A stretch of DNA of 5,827 bases, from assembly GCA_016870425.1 (NCBI GenBank), contig VGBQ01000159.1:1-5827 (forward strand). The letters are read 5' to 3'. The stretch is from Actinomycetota bacterium (GTDB lineage: Bacteria; Actinomycetota; Actinomycetes; S36-B12). The notes beneath the pieces were generated by a model that had not been told where the DNA came from, did no database searches, and saw nothing but the letters and a program-made list of their open reading frames with translations. Made by a program: the position numbers and the translations under genes. Positions 1 to 5,556 of this stretch are shown piece after piece. How positions within the stretch are numbered: the first letter of the stretch is position 1; each line of letters opens with the position of its first letter.

Positions 1-6
1 TAGCCA

Positions 7-23
7 GACAGTCACCTACTGTC
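7..23. repeat. Small inverted repeat upstream of tRNA-Leu
   Basis: GACAGT (7-12) and ACTGTC (18-23) are perfect reverse complements around a 5-base loop. The hairpin lies about 50 bases before the tRNA-Leu gene. It could be the end of a terminator for something left of the window or an operator; no T-run follows on either side, so its role is not established. The rest of 1-75 shows no gene; a weak -10-like TAGAGT at 60-65 could serve the tRNA, but no -35 is evident. Confidence 0.35.
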
Positions 24-75
24 GCAAGGTCTCCTCGCGGCCGATGTAGCGCTAGGACGTAGAGTTGTGCCACTG

Positions 76-157
76 GCGGAAGTGGTGGAATTGGCAGACA
101 CGCTGCGCTTAGGACGCAGTGCCTCCGGGCTTGCGGGTTCGAGTCCCGCCTTCCGCA
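76..157 (+). tRNA. tRNA-Leu, anticodon UAG
   Basis: A complete class II tRNA cloverleaf is visible. The acceptor arm pairs GCGGAAG (76-82) with CTTCCGC (150-156), and A157 is the discriminator. The anticodon stem CTGCG/CGCAG encloses the loop CTTAGGA (108-114), giving anticodon TAG at 110-112, which reads CUN leucine codons. The extra arm (about 120-132) is long and contains a short GCC/GGC stem, as expected for leucine. The T arm is GCGGG-TTCGAGT-CCCGC (133-149). The 3' CCA is not encoded (CGT follows), so it must be added after transcription. The gene ends 19 bases before the stop of the convergent peroxiredoxin gene. Confidence 0.97.
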
Positions 158-176
158 CGTTCCTGCTACCGCTCGC

Positions 177-644
177 CTAGTCGAGGCCGAGGTCGCGGCC
201 TAGTTTCGCCACGTGCCCGGTCGCCTTGACGGCGTACATCGCCCGCTCGATGCGCTGCCGCCCGTCGATGACGAACGTCGATCGGATGACGCCGACGACG
301 GTCTTGCCGTAGAGCTTCTTCTCGCCGTAGGCGCCGTACTTCTCCAGGACCTTGTGATCGGGATCCGAGAGGAGGGGAAACGTGAGGTGGTCGCGCTCGC
401 GGAACTCGGCCAGCTTCTCCACCGGATCCGGGGAGATACCCAGCACCGCGTAGCCGGCAGCGCTCAGCGAGGCCAGGGAGTCGCGGAAGTCGCAGGCCTG
501 GGTCGTGCAGCCGGGAGTCATCGCCGCCGGGTATGCGTAGAGGATCACCGGCGTGCCCTGGTAGGACCGCAGAGCGACCTTGTCGCCGTGGTCGTCGAGG
601 AGAGTGAACGCCGGAGCGAGTGTGCCGGCCTCGAGTCGGGTCAT
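177..644 (-). CDS. bcp: Thioredoxin-dependent thiol peroxidase (Bcp/PrxQ-type peroxiredoxin)
   Basis: This 155-residue protein is full length for the atypical 2-Cys Bcp/PrxQ family, which reduces H2O2 and organic hydroperoxides in the cytoplasm and is recycled by thioredoxin. The peroxidatic motif PxxxTxxC is present as PAAMTPGC (39-46), with peroxidatic Cys46 and a likely resolving Cys51 five residues later (CTTQAC), the PrxQ alpha2-helix spacing. Arg121 (RSTFVID) matches the conserved active-site Arg. The usual acidic residue after YP(K) is replaced by Ala. Start: the ATG at 644-642 overlaps the permease stop as ATGA. No Shine-Dalgarno is visible upstream (the preceding bases are CTCCGC), so translation probably depends on reinitiation after the permease. 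The reading frame stays open far upstream, but that extension is Arg-rich and antisense-like and is not part of the protein. It is the last gene of the metal-importer operon and converges on tRNA-Leu. Confidence 0.95.
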   Translation of the reverse strand: MTRLEAGTLAPAFTLLDDHGDKVALRSYQGTPVILYAYPAAMTPGCTTQACDFRDSLASLSAAGYAVLGISPDPVEKLAEFRERDHLTFPLLSDPDHKVLEKYGAYGEKKLYGKTVVGVIRSTFVIDGRQRIERAMYAVKATGHVAKLGRDLGLD

Positions 645-1513
645 GCGGAGATTGTCGCGCGAGGGCCGGAGTGCTCGTCGACGCCTGCCGCGCGCTCGCG
701 GCCGCGGATGCCGGTGATGCCGAAGACCACGAGGAAGGCGACCGCTCCGACGAGGACGATCATCGTGCCGGAGGGGACGCCGGCGTAGTAGCTGAGGTAC
801 ATCCCGACGAGTCCGCAGACGAGCCCGACGATGGTCGAGATGGCGAGCATCCGGCCGAATGAATCTGTCAGCATGCGCGCGATGACCGCAGGGATGACGA
901 GCATGGCGGCCACCAGGGTCACGCCGATGACGTTGAGCGTGACCAGGATCGACAGGGCCAGCACGATCATGAGCAGGGCTTCCACCCGTGCGACTTTGAT
1001 GCCGGAGGCCTGCGCGACGTCGGGGTCGAAGGTGGTGAAGAGCAACTCGCGATAGCGCAGCAGCACGACCAGGCCCGCGAAGGCCATGACGACGACCAGC
1101 CAGATGATCTGGCTGTTGGTGATGCCCAGGATGCTGCCGAAGAGAGCGTTGTCGAAGGCAGGTCCCGAGGTCCCGAACTTGCTGAAGAGCGCGACGCCGA
1201 GGGCGAAGGAAGCCGTGGTGATGACGCCGATGGCGGCATCGGCACCGACCCGGCCTCGCCGTGCGACGGTGGTGATCGCGATGGCCGAGGCGATGCCCCA
1301 CAGCCCGGCGCCGAGGACATAGAGCTGCGCGGCGAAGAGCTGCATGGCGGCGTACCCGCCGAAGATCGCGTGCGAGAGGCCGTGACCGATGTAGCTCATG
1401 CCCCGCAGCACGATGTAGACCCCGACGAAGCCGAGCAGGGCACCCGACAGAGTCGCGACGATCAGGCCCTTCTGGAAGAAGGCGAAGCCGAGCGGTTCGA
1501 TGAGGGTCTCCAT
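641..1513 (-). CDS. Metal ABC transporter permease (ABC-3 family, ZnuB/MntB/TroC-like)
   Basis: This 290-residue polytopic inner-membrane protein has the length and hydrophobic pattern of the ABC-3 permeases that import zinc, manganese or iron. About eight membrane segments are readable, for example around residues 16-36, 62-83, 91-111, 134-153, 178-212, 221-242 and 248-266. The family-typical region near GHGLSHAIFGG (43-53) and the cytoplasmic segment TFDPDVAQASGI (about 161-172), which contacts the ATPase, are both present. The ATG at 1513-1511 (METLIEPLG) lies 2 bases after the ATPase stop, with GGGAG about 11 bases upstream as a weak ribosome site. The stop TGA overlaps the peroxiredoxin start (ATGA). 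The C-terminal 20 or so residues are a polar cytoplasmic tail without a recognised motif. The permease alone does not reveal the metal; the binding protein suggests Zn or Mn. Confidence 0.93.
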   Translation of the reverse strand: METLIEPLGFAFFQKGLIVATLSGALLGFVGVYIVLRGMSYIGHGLSHAIFGGYAAMQLFAAQLYVLGAGLWGIASAIAITTVARRGRVGADAAIGVITTASFALGVALFSKFGTSGPAFDNALFGSILGITNSQIIWLVVVMAFAGLVVLLRYRELLFTTFDPDVAQASGIKVARVEALLMIVLALSILVTLNVIGVTLVAAMLVIPAVIARMLTDSFGRMLAISTIVGLVCGLVGMYLSYYAGVPSGTMIVLVGAVAFLVVFGITGIRGRERAAGVDEHSGPRATISA

Positions 1514-1515
1514 CG

Positions 1516-2280
1516 CTAGATCGGCTCCCGCATCGGATGCGAGGTGTCGACAACGATCGGCATGCCCAGGTGCTCCAGCACCTCGAGGCGTGCACCGAAG
1601 GTCTCCTCCAGCACGCGCGGCACGATGACGTCGCGCGGAGACCCCTCCGCGATGATGTGGCCGTTGACGCAGACCAGGTGCGGTAGGTGCGTGGCCATGC
1701 CGTTGAGGTCGTGAGTCGTCAGGACGATCCCCATGCCGTCGGCGTGTAGGTCGCCGAGCAGGTGGAGTACGTCGTGCCGCGTGTTGATGTCGACCCCGCT
1801 GGTGGGCTCGTCCAGCAGGAGCACCTGGGGCTCGCGGAGCAGGGCGCGGGCGAGGAACATCCGCTGCTGCTGGCCACCGGAGAGCTCTCGGATGTGACGG
1901 TCGGCGAGGTCCGCGATGCCCAGGCGTTCGAGGACCGCGGCGACGGCCGTGCGCTCCTGTGCCGAGGGCCACGGCCAGAAGCGATGCTCGGTGCGGGCCA
2001 TGAGCACGCATTCGAAGACCGTCACGGGGAACTTCCAGTCGACGGTCTCGAGCTGGGGGACATAGGCGACGCGGAGTCCGGAAGCCGTCGTGCGCGTGCC
2101 GCTGCTGGGCTTGATGAGCCCGAGCAGCACGCGCAGCAGAGTCGTCTTGCCGGCACCGGACGGACCGACGATGCCCGTGAACGCAGAAGCGTCGATGCTC
2201 AGCGTGACATCGTGCAGGACTGTCGTTCGCCCGTATCCCGCGGAGACGGAGGCGAGGTCGATCAGCCCTGGTTGGCTCAC
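1516..2280 (-). CDS. Metal ABC transporter ATP-binding protein (ZnuC/MntA-like)
   Basis: This 254-residue single-domain ABC ATPase energises the importer from the cytoplasmic face. All core motifs are intact: Walker A GPSGAGKTT (39-47), Q-loop Gln76 in VPQ, signature LSGGQ (133-137), Walker B QVLLLDEPT (152-160) with catalytic Glu158, D-loop SGVD (161-164) and switch His190. The segment VPQLETVDWKFPVTV after the Q-loop is typical of the Zn/Mn/Fe ABC-3 partner ATPases, which often have VPQ...DW.FP. The start is GTG at 2280-2278, overlapping the binding-protein stop as GTGA. No Shine-Dalgarno is visible before it, consistent with translational coupling. The stop lies 2 bases before the permease start. 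It belongs to the same operon; Zn versus Mn cannot be decided from this subunit. Confidence 0.95.
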   Translation of the reverse strand: MSQPGLIDLASVSAGYGRTTVLHDVTLSIDASAFTGIVGPSGAGKTTLLRVLLGLIKPSSGTRTTASGLRVAYVPQLETVDWKFPVTVFECVLMARTEHRFWPWPSAQERTAVAAVLERLGIADLADRHIRELSGGQQQRMFLARALLREPQVLLLDEPTSGVDINTRHDVLHLLGDLHADGMGIVLTTHDLNGMATHLPHLVCVNGHIIAEGSPRDVIVPRVLEETFGARLEVLEHLGMPIVVDTSHPMREPI

Positions 2281-3311
2281 TGCGGGTAGAAGGCGGTGTC
2301 GGGGAACTGCTCGAAGACGAGTGCGTCGAGCTGCGTGGGCTGGCCACCGAGTCCGGCAATCATGGTGCGGTAGTTGTATCGCAGGAGCTCCAGCAGTGAG
2401 TGCTGGGCCTCGCCAGGGGCTCCGGGCAGGTCGTCATCGCGGAGGGAATCCTCGTAGCGCACGCCTGTCTCGGCGGCAATGGCCTCGAGCACGGCGGAGG
2501 GGAAGACCTCGGAGCCGAAGATCGTGGGCACCCCTGTCGAGCGGATCTGCTCGATGAGATCGGCGACCTCGGCCGGGGTCGGATCGTCGAAGCTGCTGGG
2601 CTGGATCGCCCCGACGACCTCCCAGCCGAAGTTCTTGGCGAAGTAGGCGTAGGCGTCGTGGTAGGTCACGAGTTTGAGTTGGCCCTCGGGCACCGACACC
2701 TGGTCGGCGCGCACGGCCTCGGCGAGCCTGTCGGCCTCGGCCTTGAAGGCCTCGAAGTTGGCCTGATACTCCGCGGCATTGGCCGGATCGCGCTCGGTCA
2801 GCTTCGCGCGGACGATCTCGGCGTAGGCAACGGCGTACCCGGGATCGGTCCACAGATGCGGATTGGGCTTGCCCTCCTCCTTGGGGAAGGAGAAGTCGTA
2901 GATGTAGTCGGACTCGGGCAGCGAGATCGTGCCGAGCTCGACGATTTCCGCGCCGTCCTTCTTGTTGGCCTCGGCCAGGCTCAGGGTGGGATCCTCGAGC
3001 TTGAGGCCATTGATGAAGATTAGGTCAGCCTTGGACAGGAGCTCGGCAGTCTGCGGCTCGGGCTCGAAGGTGTGCGAGTTGGTGCCCTCCGGGACGATCC
3101 CCTCGATGGCGACGTTGTCACCCGCAACCGCGGCCACGATGGAGGTCAGCGGGGAGACGGTCGTGGCGACCACGAGCCCGGAGGACGCCCCCGAGCCGCT
3201 CGCCGCATCGGTGGGGGCAGCGTCGGAGCCGCCCCCGCAGGCACTCAGCGTGAGGGCAGCGGCGGCGGCGAGGGACAGGGCGGCTGTGAGGGAGCTTCGG
3301 CGGATGCGCAT
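2277..3311 (-). CDS. Metal-binding lipoprotein of ABC transporter (cluster A-I, ZnuA/TroA-like)
   Basis: This 344-residue extracytoplasmic solute-binding lipoprotein captures metal for the ABC-3 permease. It has a basic N-terminus, a hydrophobic stretch and the lipobox LSAC (22-25), so Cys25 should be lipidated. A Gly/Ser/Ala linker (about 26-45) precedes the binding domain. Likely ligands are His80 (NSHTFEP), His152 (NPHLWTDP), His218 (TYHDAYAYF) and Asp288 (YEDSL). A His at the third site is the ZnuA/TroA pattern, whereas Mn-specific PsaA/MntC proteins have Glu there, so zinc or mixed Zn/Mn is favoured. The His-rich loop found in many ZnuA proteins is absent. Start: the ATG at 3311-3309 has no Shine-Dalgarno, but a TAGGGT box lies exactly at -12 to -7, so a leaderless mRNA is likely. 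It is the first gene of the four-gene operon; its stop overlaps the ATPase start (GTGA). Confidence 0.93.
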   Translation of the reverse strand: MRIRRSSLTAALSLAAAAALTLSACGGGSDAAPTDAASGSGASSGLVVATTVSPLTSIVAAVAGDNVAIEGIVPEGTNSHTFEPEPQTAELLSKADLIFINGLKLEDPTLSLAEANKKDGAEIVELGTISLPESDYIYDFSFPKEEGKPNPHLWTDPGYAVAYAEIVRAKLTERDPANAAEYQANFEAFKAEADRLAEAVRADQVSVPEGQLKLVTYHDAYAYFAKNFGWEVVGAIQPSSFDDPTPAEVADLIEQIRSTGVPTIFGSEVFPSAVLEAIAAETGVRYEDSLRDDDLPGAPGEAQHSLLELLRYNYRTMIAGLGGQPTQLDALVFEQFPDTAFYPQ

Positions 3312-3317
3312 GCGAGG

Positions 3318-3347
3318 ACCCTAGGCGGACTCGGGGGTCAAATGCAA
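3318..3347 (-). promoter_or_regulatory. Predicted leaderless promoter of the metal-importer operon
   Basis: On the minus strand, TAGGGT (3323-3318) fits the actinobacterial TANNNT -10 box. It is followed by six bases (CCTCGC) and then the ATG, which would put the transcription start on the A of the start codon. A weak -35-like TTGCAT (3347-3342) stands 18 bases upstream and lies mostly inside the 15-bp palindrome, so repressor binding there would be expected to block RNA polymerase. The absence of a ribosome site supports a leaderless transcript. Prediction from sequence only. Confidence 0.6.
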
Positions 3348-3357
3348 AATCTTTGCA
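3343..3357. promoter_or_regulatory. Palindromic operator candidate (Zur- or MntR-like)
   Basis: TGCAAA-ATC-TTTGCA is a perfect 6-3-6 inverted repeat, AT-rich within a GC-rich intergenic region and 32 bases from the importer start. It fits the frame TGNAAANNNTTTNCA, which also describes the actinobacterial Zur box as I recall it (TGAAAATCATTTTCA), although inner and outer bases differ. Its position over the -35 region suits a metal-responsive repressor. A MntR/DtxR-family site is the alternative. The palindrome is directly visible; the regulator is inference. Confidence 0.6.
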
Positions 3358-3370
3358 ACAAGGCCCTCGC

Positions 3371-3389
3371 GCCCCCGGCTCCTGGGGGC
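3371..3389. repeat. GC-rich hairpin in the divergent promoter region
   Basis: GCCCCC (3371-3376) and GGGGGC (3384-3389) form a perfect 6-bp stem around a 7-base loop (GGCTCCT). It lies just upstream of the predicted -10 box of the rightward operon, where a -35 would be expected, and upstream of the leftward promoter. It may be an operator or simply GC-rich symmetry; its function is unknown. Confidence 0.35.
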
Positions 3390-3393
3390 GGCG

Positions 3394-3406
3394 TAGGCTG
3401 CCCGCC
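3394..3406 (+). promoter_or_regulatory. Predicted leaderless promoter of the DUF3618-groES-zwf operon
   Basis: TAGGCT (3394-3399) matches TANNNT and is followed by seven bases and then the GTG start at 3407, placing the transcription start at or next to the first codon. No ribosome site lies between. No convincing -35 is visible (the expected position is C-rich), so the call rests on the box and its spacing. It points away from the importer promoter, giving a divergent pair less than 100 bases apart. Confidence 0.5.
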
Positions 3407-3682
3407 GTGAGCCAGTCGCCGCAGGCCCCCGCGCCGTCAGCCGCCCAGCTCGAGGCGGAGATCGCAGAAGCGCGCAGCAATCTCGCGTCCACGATCGAGC
3501 AGCTCAAGGCCGAGACGACCCCGCAGGCCCTAGTGCACCGCGGCGTGGCCAAGGTCAAGGGCGTCTTCACGGACGAGTACGGCGGCATCCGCCCGGAGCG
3601 GGTTGCCATTGCCGCGGGCGTGGTCGTCACCCTGGTGGTCTTCCGCCGCTGGCGCCGCAGCCGTCGCTGCCACTGTCACTGA
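3407..3682 (+). CDS. DUF3618-like small membrane-anchored protein
   Basis: This 91-residue protein of unknown function resembles DUF3618 proteins of actinobacteria. Residues 13-38 form a charged amphipathic helix with the family-like pattern AQLEAEIAEARSNLASTIEQL, probably a coiled coil. A linker (about 39-64) follows, then one membrane segment around 65-79 (RVAIAAGVVVTLVVF). It ends in a very basic tail finishing Cys-His-Cys-His (88-91). The tail should lie in the cytoplasm by the positive-inside rule, which would put the helical N-terminus outside, unless the protein is peripherally bound. The GTG at 3407 was chosen because the helical motif begins soon after it and a -10 box lies 7 bases upstream. 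A TTG 18 codons earlier would add a Pro/Gly/Arg-rich stretch and overlap the operator. The next gene starts 17 bases after the stop. Function cannot be assigned. Confidence 0.8.
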   Translation: MSQSPQAPAPSAAQLEAEIAEARSNLASTIEQLKAETTPQALVHRGVAKVKGVFTDEYGGIRPERVAIAAGVVVTLVVFRRWRRSRRCHCH

Positions 3683-3688
3683 GCGCGC

Positions 3689-3692
3689 GAGG
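3689..3692 (+). promoter_or_regulatory. Ribosome binding site of the GroES-like gene
   Basis: GAGG lies 7 bases before the ATG at 3700. This is normal Shine-Dalgarno spacing and supports that start. It contrasts with the first genes of both operons, which lack such a site. Confidence 0.6.
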
Positions 3693-3699
3693 CGAGCGC

Positions 3700-4059
3700 A
3701 TGACGAGCACCGTCGACGCACCCGACACGACTCCGCGCCCTGACGGCTCTGTGCCGATCCGATTGCTCCACGATCGCGTGCTTGTGCGCCCGGGGGCCGA
3801 CGAGGGCGAGCGCCGGTCGACCGGCGGCATTGTCATCCCGGCCACGGCGCAGGTCGGCCGACGCCTGTCGTGGGCGCGTGTCGTCGCCATCGGCCCGACG
3901 GTGCGCACCATCGAGGTCGGTGACCGGGTCCTCTTCGAGCCGGAGGATCGTGGGTCGATCGAGCTCCACGGACTCGAATACGTCCTGCTCCGCGAGCGCG
4001 ATGTGCACGCGGTCGCCTCTTCCCGCCACGCAGACGGCCACACTGGTCTCTACCTCTAG
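3700..4059 (+). CDS. GroES-like cochaperonin (Cpn10 paralogue)
   Basis: This 119-residue protein has a Cpn10 core (about 19-108). GroES caps the GroEL ring so that substrates can fold inside. Recognisable parts are PIRLLHDRVLVRP (19-31), corresponding to GroES IRPLHDRVIV, a mobile-loop tripeptide in STGGIVIPA (40-48), where GroES has GGIVL and contacts GroEL, and IEVGDRVLFEP (71-81), corresponding to VKVGDIVIF. Between the core strands, AIGPTVRTIEVGD spans 13 residues where E. coli GroES has about 22, so the roof beta-hairpin appears to be missing. There is an extra N-terminal tail of about 18 residues and a polar C-terminal tail of about 12. It is probably a secondary GroES-like protein rather than the housekeeping GroES, and no groEL is adjacent. 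It lies 17 bases after the DUF3618 gene and 6 bases before zwf. Whether it works with GroEL is inference. Confidence 0.85.
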   Translation: MTSTVDAPDTTPRPDGSVPIRLLHDRVLVRPGADEGERRSTGGIVIPATAQVGRRLSWARVVAIGPTVRTIEVGDRVLFEPEDRGSIELHGLEYVLLRERDVHAVASSRHADGHTGLYL

Positions 4060-4065
4060 GAAGCC

Positions 4066-5478
4066 ATGACCCGCTCACCCGCCACCGCGCACTCCGACGC
4101 TCTCGTCATCTTCGGCATCACGGGCGATCTCGCCCACAAGATGACACTGCCCGCTCTCTATCACCTGGAGAAGCGCGGCCTGCTGGCCGTGCCGGTGATC
4201 GGCGTCGCCGCCAATGACATGGGCGATGCCGATCTCTGGGCCATGACGCGCGACGCGGTGCACACCGTGATGCAGGCCGCGGGGGAGGAGGTCGACGAGG
4301 CCGTGCTCACTCGTCTGACGGAGCGCATGACCTACCTCGGCGGCGACTTCACCGATGCGGGTCTCTACACCCGTCTCGCGGCGCACATGAAGGGCATGAA
4401 GAGTCCACTCTTCTACCTCGAGATCCCGCCATCGCTCTTCGGCCCCGTCGTGGAGCAGCTTGGAGCGGCCGACCTCACCGAGGGGTGCCGCGTCGCTGTC
4501 GAGAAGCCCTTCGGCACCAGCCTCGACACGGCAATCGAGTTGAATGACCGGCTGCACCAGGTGCTGCGCGAGGACCAGCTGCTGCGCATCGACCACTACC
4601 TCGGCAAGGAGCCGGTGCAGGACATCGAGTACGTCCGCTTCTCCAACGCCTGGCTGGAGCCCCTGTGGCGTCGGGAGTACGTCGAATCGATCCAGATCAC
4701 GATGGCCGAGGACTTCGGTGTCGATGATCGCGGATCCTTCTACGACAAGGTCGGCACCCTGCGCGACGTCGTGCAGAACCACCTGCTCCAGGTGCTGGCG
4801 CTCGTACTCATGGAGCCCCCGGGTGCGAGTGATGATCCGATCGGTGACCGGCGCCTCGATGTCTTCCGGGCGATCCGTCCGCTGACGGCCGACGATGTGG
4901 TGCGCGGGCAGTACGACGGCTACCGCTCCATCCCGGGAGTGGCCTCGGACTCGGACACCGAGACCTTCGTCGCGGTGAGACTGCACTGCGACACCTGGCG
5001 GTGGGCGGGGGTGCCCATCATCATTCGCGCGGGCAAGCGCATGCCGATCACCTCGACGGAGGTGGTCGTGCGCTTCAGGAAGGCCCCGGCATTCCGGCTC
5101 GGCGACCGCCTGCAGCGGGTCGCGGGCCATGACGACGTCGTCCTGCGCATCGGCAAGCCTTCAGGCATCGACATCGGCATCCGTGTGAAGACACCGGGCG
5201 TCGATGCGGTGGAGCCGGAGTTCCTCTCCCTGGACTTCGCCGACACCCTCGGGGAGTTCCCCAGCCCCTATGAGCGGCTGCTCCACGACGCGATGATCGG
5301 CGACCACACGCTCTTCCCGCGGTGGGACTCGGTCGAGGCGACCTGGGAAATCGTGCAGCCGGTCCTCGACGACCCACCGCCGGTGACGTCCTACGAGCCG
5401 GGCACCTGGGGGCCGACCGAGGCGGATCGCTTCGTGCGCGGCCACGGCGGCTGGCGCGATCCTCGTCAATCCACCTAG
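4066..5478 (+). CDS. zwf: Glucose-6-phosphate dehydrogenase (Zwf1-type)
   Basis: This 470-residue enzyme oxidises glucose 6-phosphate to 6-phosphogluconolactone, the first step of the oxidative pentose phosphate pathway, in the cytoplasm. The dinucleotide-binding motif is FGITGDL (16-22), EKPFG is at 146-150, the substrate motif RIDHYLGKE at 174-182 (Asp176, His177), and the catalytic His239 lies in RDVVQNHLLQ (233-242). RAGKRMP (321-327) and the C-terminal TWEIVQPVLDD are also family features. After strand beta2 it reads VIGVAANDMGD, with Ala49 where many NADP-dependent enzymes have Arg, so coenzyme preference is open. As I recall it, M. tuberculosis Zwf1 (Rv1121) has a similar length and segment, and no opcA, pgl or tal gene is adjacent here, unlike typical zwf2 loci. 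The ATG at 4066 follows AGGA (4058-4061) that overlaps the upstream stop; spacing is short. It is the last gene of its operon. Confidence 0.95.
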   Translation: MTRSPATAHSDALVIFGITGDLAHKMTLPALYHLEKRGLLAVPVIGVAANDMGDADLWAMTRDAVHTVMQAAGEEVDEAVLTRLTERMTYLGGDFTDAGLYTRLAAHMKGMKSPLFYLEIPPSLFGPVVEQLGAADLTEGCRVAVEKPFGTSLDTAIELNDRLHQVLREDQLLRIDHYLGKEPVQDIEYVRFSNAWLEPLWRREYVESIQITMAEDFGVDDRGSFYDKVGTLRDVVQNHLLQVLALVLMEPPGASDDPIGDRRLDVFRAIRPLTADDVVRGQYDGYRSIPGVASDSDTETFVAVRLHCDTWRWAGVPIIIRAGKRMPITSTEVVVRFRKAPAFRLGDRLQRVAGHDDVVLRIGKPSGIDIGIRVKTPGVDAVEPEFLSLDFADTLGEFPSPYERLLHDAMIGDHTLFPRWDSVEATWEIVQPVLDDPPPVTSYEPGTWGPTEADRFVRGHGGWRDPRQST

Positions 5479-5487
5479 CCACCCCCA

Positions 5488-5556
5488 CCCCGCACCGTTG
5501 CGCCGAGTGGTCGTTAACTCAGCGAGTTAGCAGCCACTCGGCGCAACGGTGCGGGG
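5488..5556 (+). terminator. Long palindrome after zwf: probable terminator or palindromic repeat element
   Basis: The outer arms 5488-5510 and 5534-5556 are perfect 23-bp reverse complements. Inside them, 5513-5520 and 5524-5531 form a second 8-bp stem with one T/G pair around an AGC loop. The two stems are separated only by 5511-5512/5532-5533 (one T/G and one C/A pair), so a zwf transcript could fold into a nearly continuous hairpin of about 33 bp. It begins 10 bases after the zwf stop and lies between convergent genes. No U-run follows; a G-run does. The length and perfection exceed an ordinary terminator, so a dispersed palindromic repeat is an alternative. Confidence 0.75.

Noticed and set aside
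76..157. tRNA-Leu as an attachment site for an integrated element
   Set aside because: No integrase gene is present and no repeat of the tRNA 3' end was noticed elsewhere in the window; the flanking genes look chromosomal.
645..1595. Open upstream extension of the peroxiredoxin frame (minus strand)
   Set aside because: It is Arg/His-rich, lies across the permease in another frame and has no domain; GC-rich genes often leave such open frames. The ATG at 644 with the ATGA overlap explains the real start.
1514..2359. Open upstream extension of the permease frame (minus strand)
   Set aside because: It runs out of frame through the intact ABC ATPase gene and is Arg/Pro/Ala-rich without motifs, so it is not an ATPase-permease fusion.
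2400..3023. 207-codon plus-strand open frame opposite the binding-protein gene
   Set aside because: Low-complexity Gly/Leu/Asp-rich translation lying antisense to a clearly conserved lipoprotein; a third-position GC shadow.
3353..3406. TTG start adding 18 codons to the DUF3618-like protein
   Set aside because: It begins within the palindromic operator, adds a Pro/Gly/Arg-rich segment unlike the family and lacks a ribosome site; the GTG at 3407 has a well-placed -10 box.
4075..5130. 351-codon minus-strand open frame opposite zwf
   Set aside because: Antisense to a gene with complete catalytic motifs; the translation is His/Arg/Glu/Val-rich with no recognisable domain.
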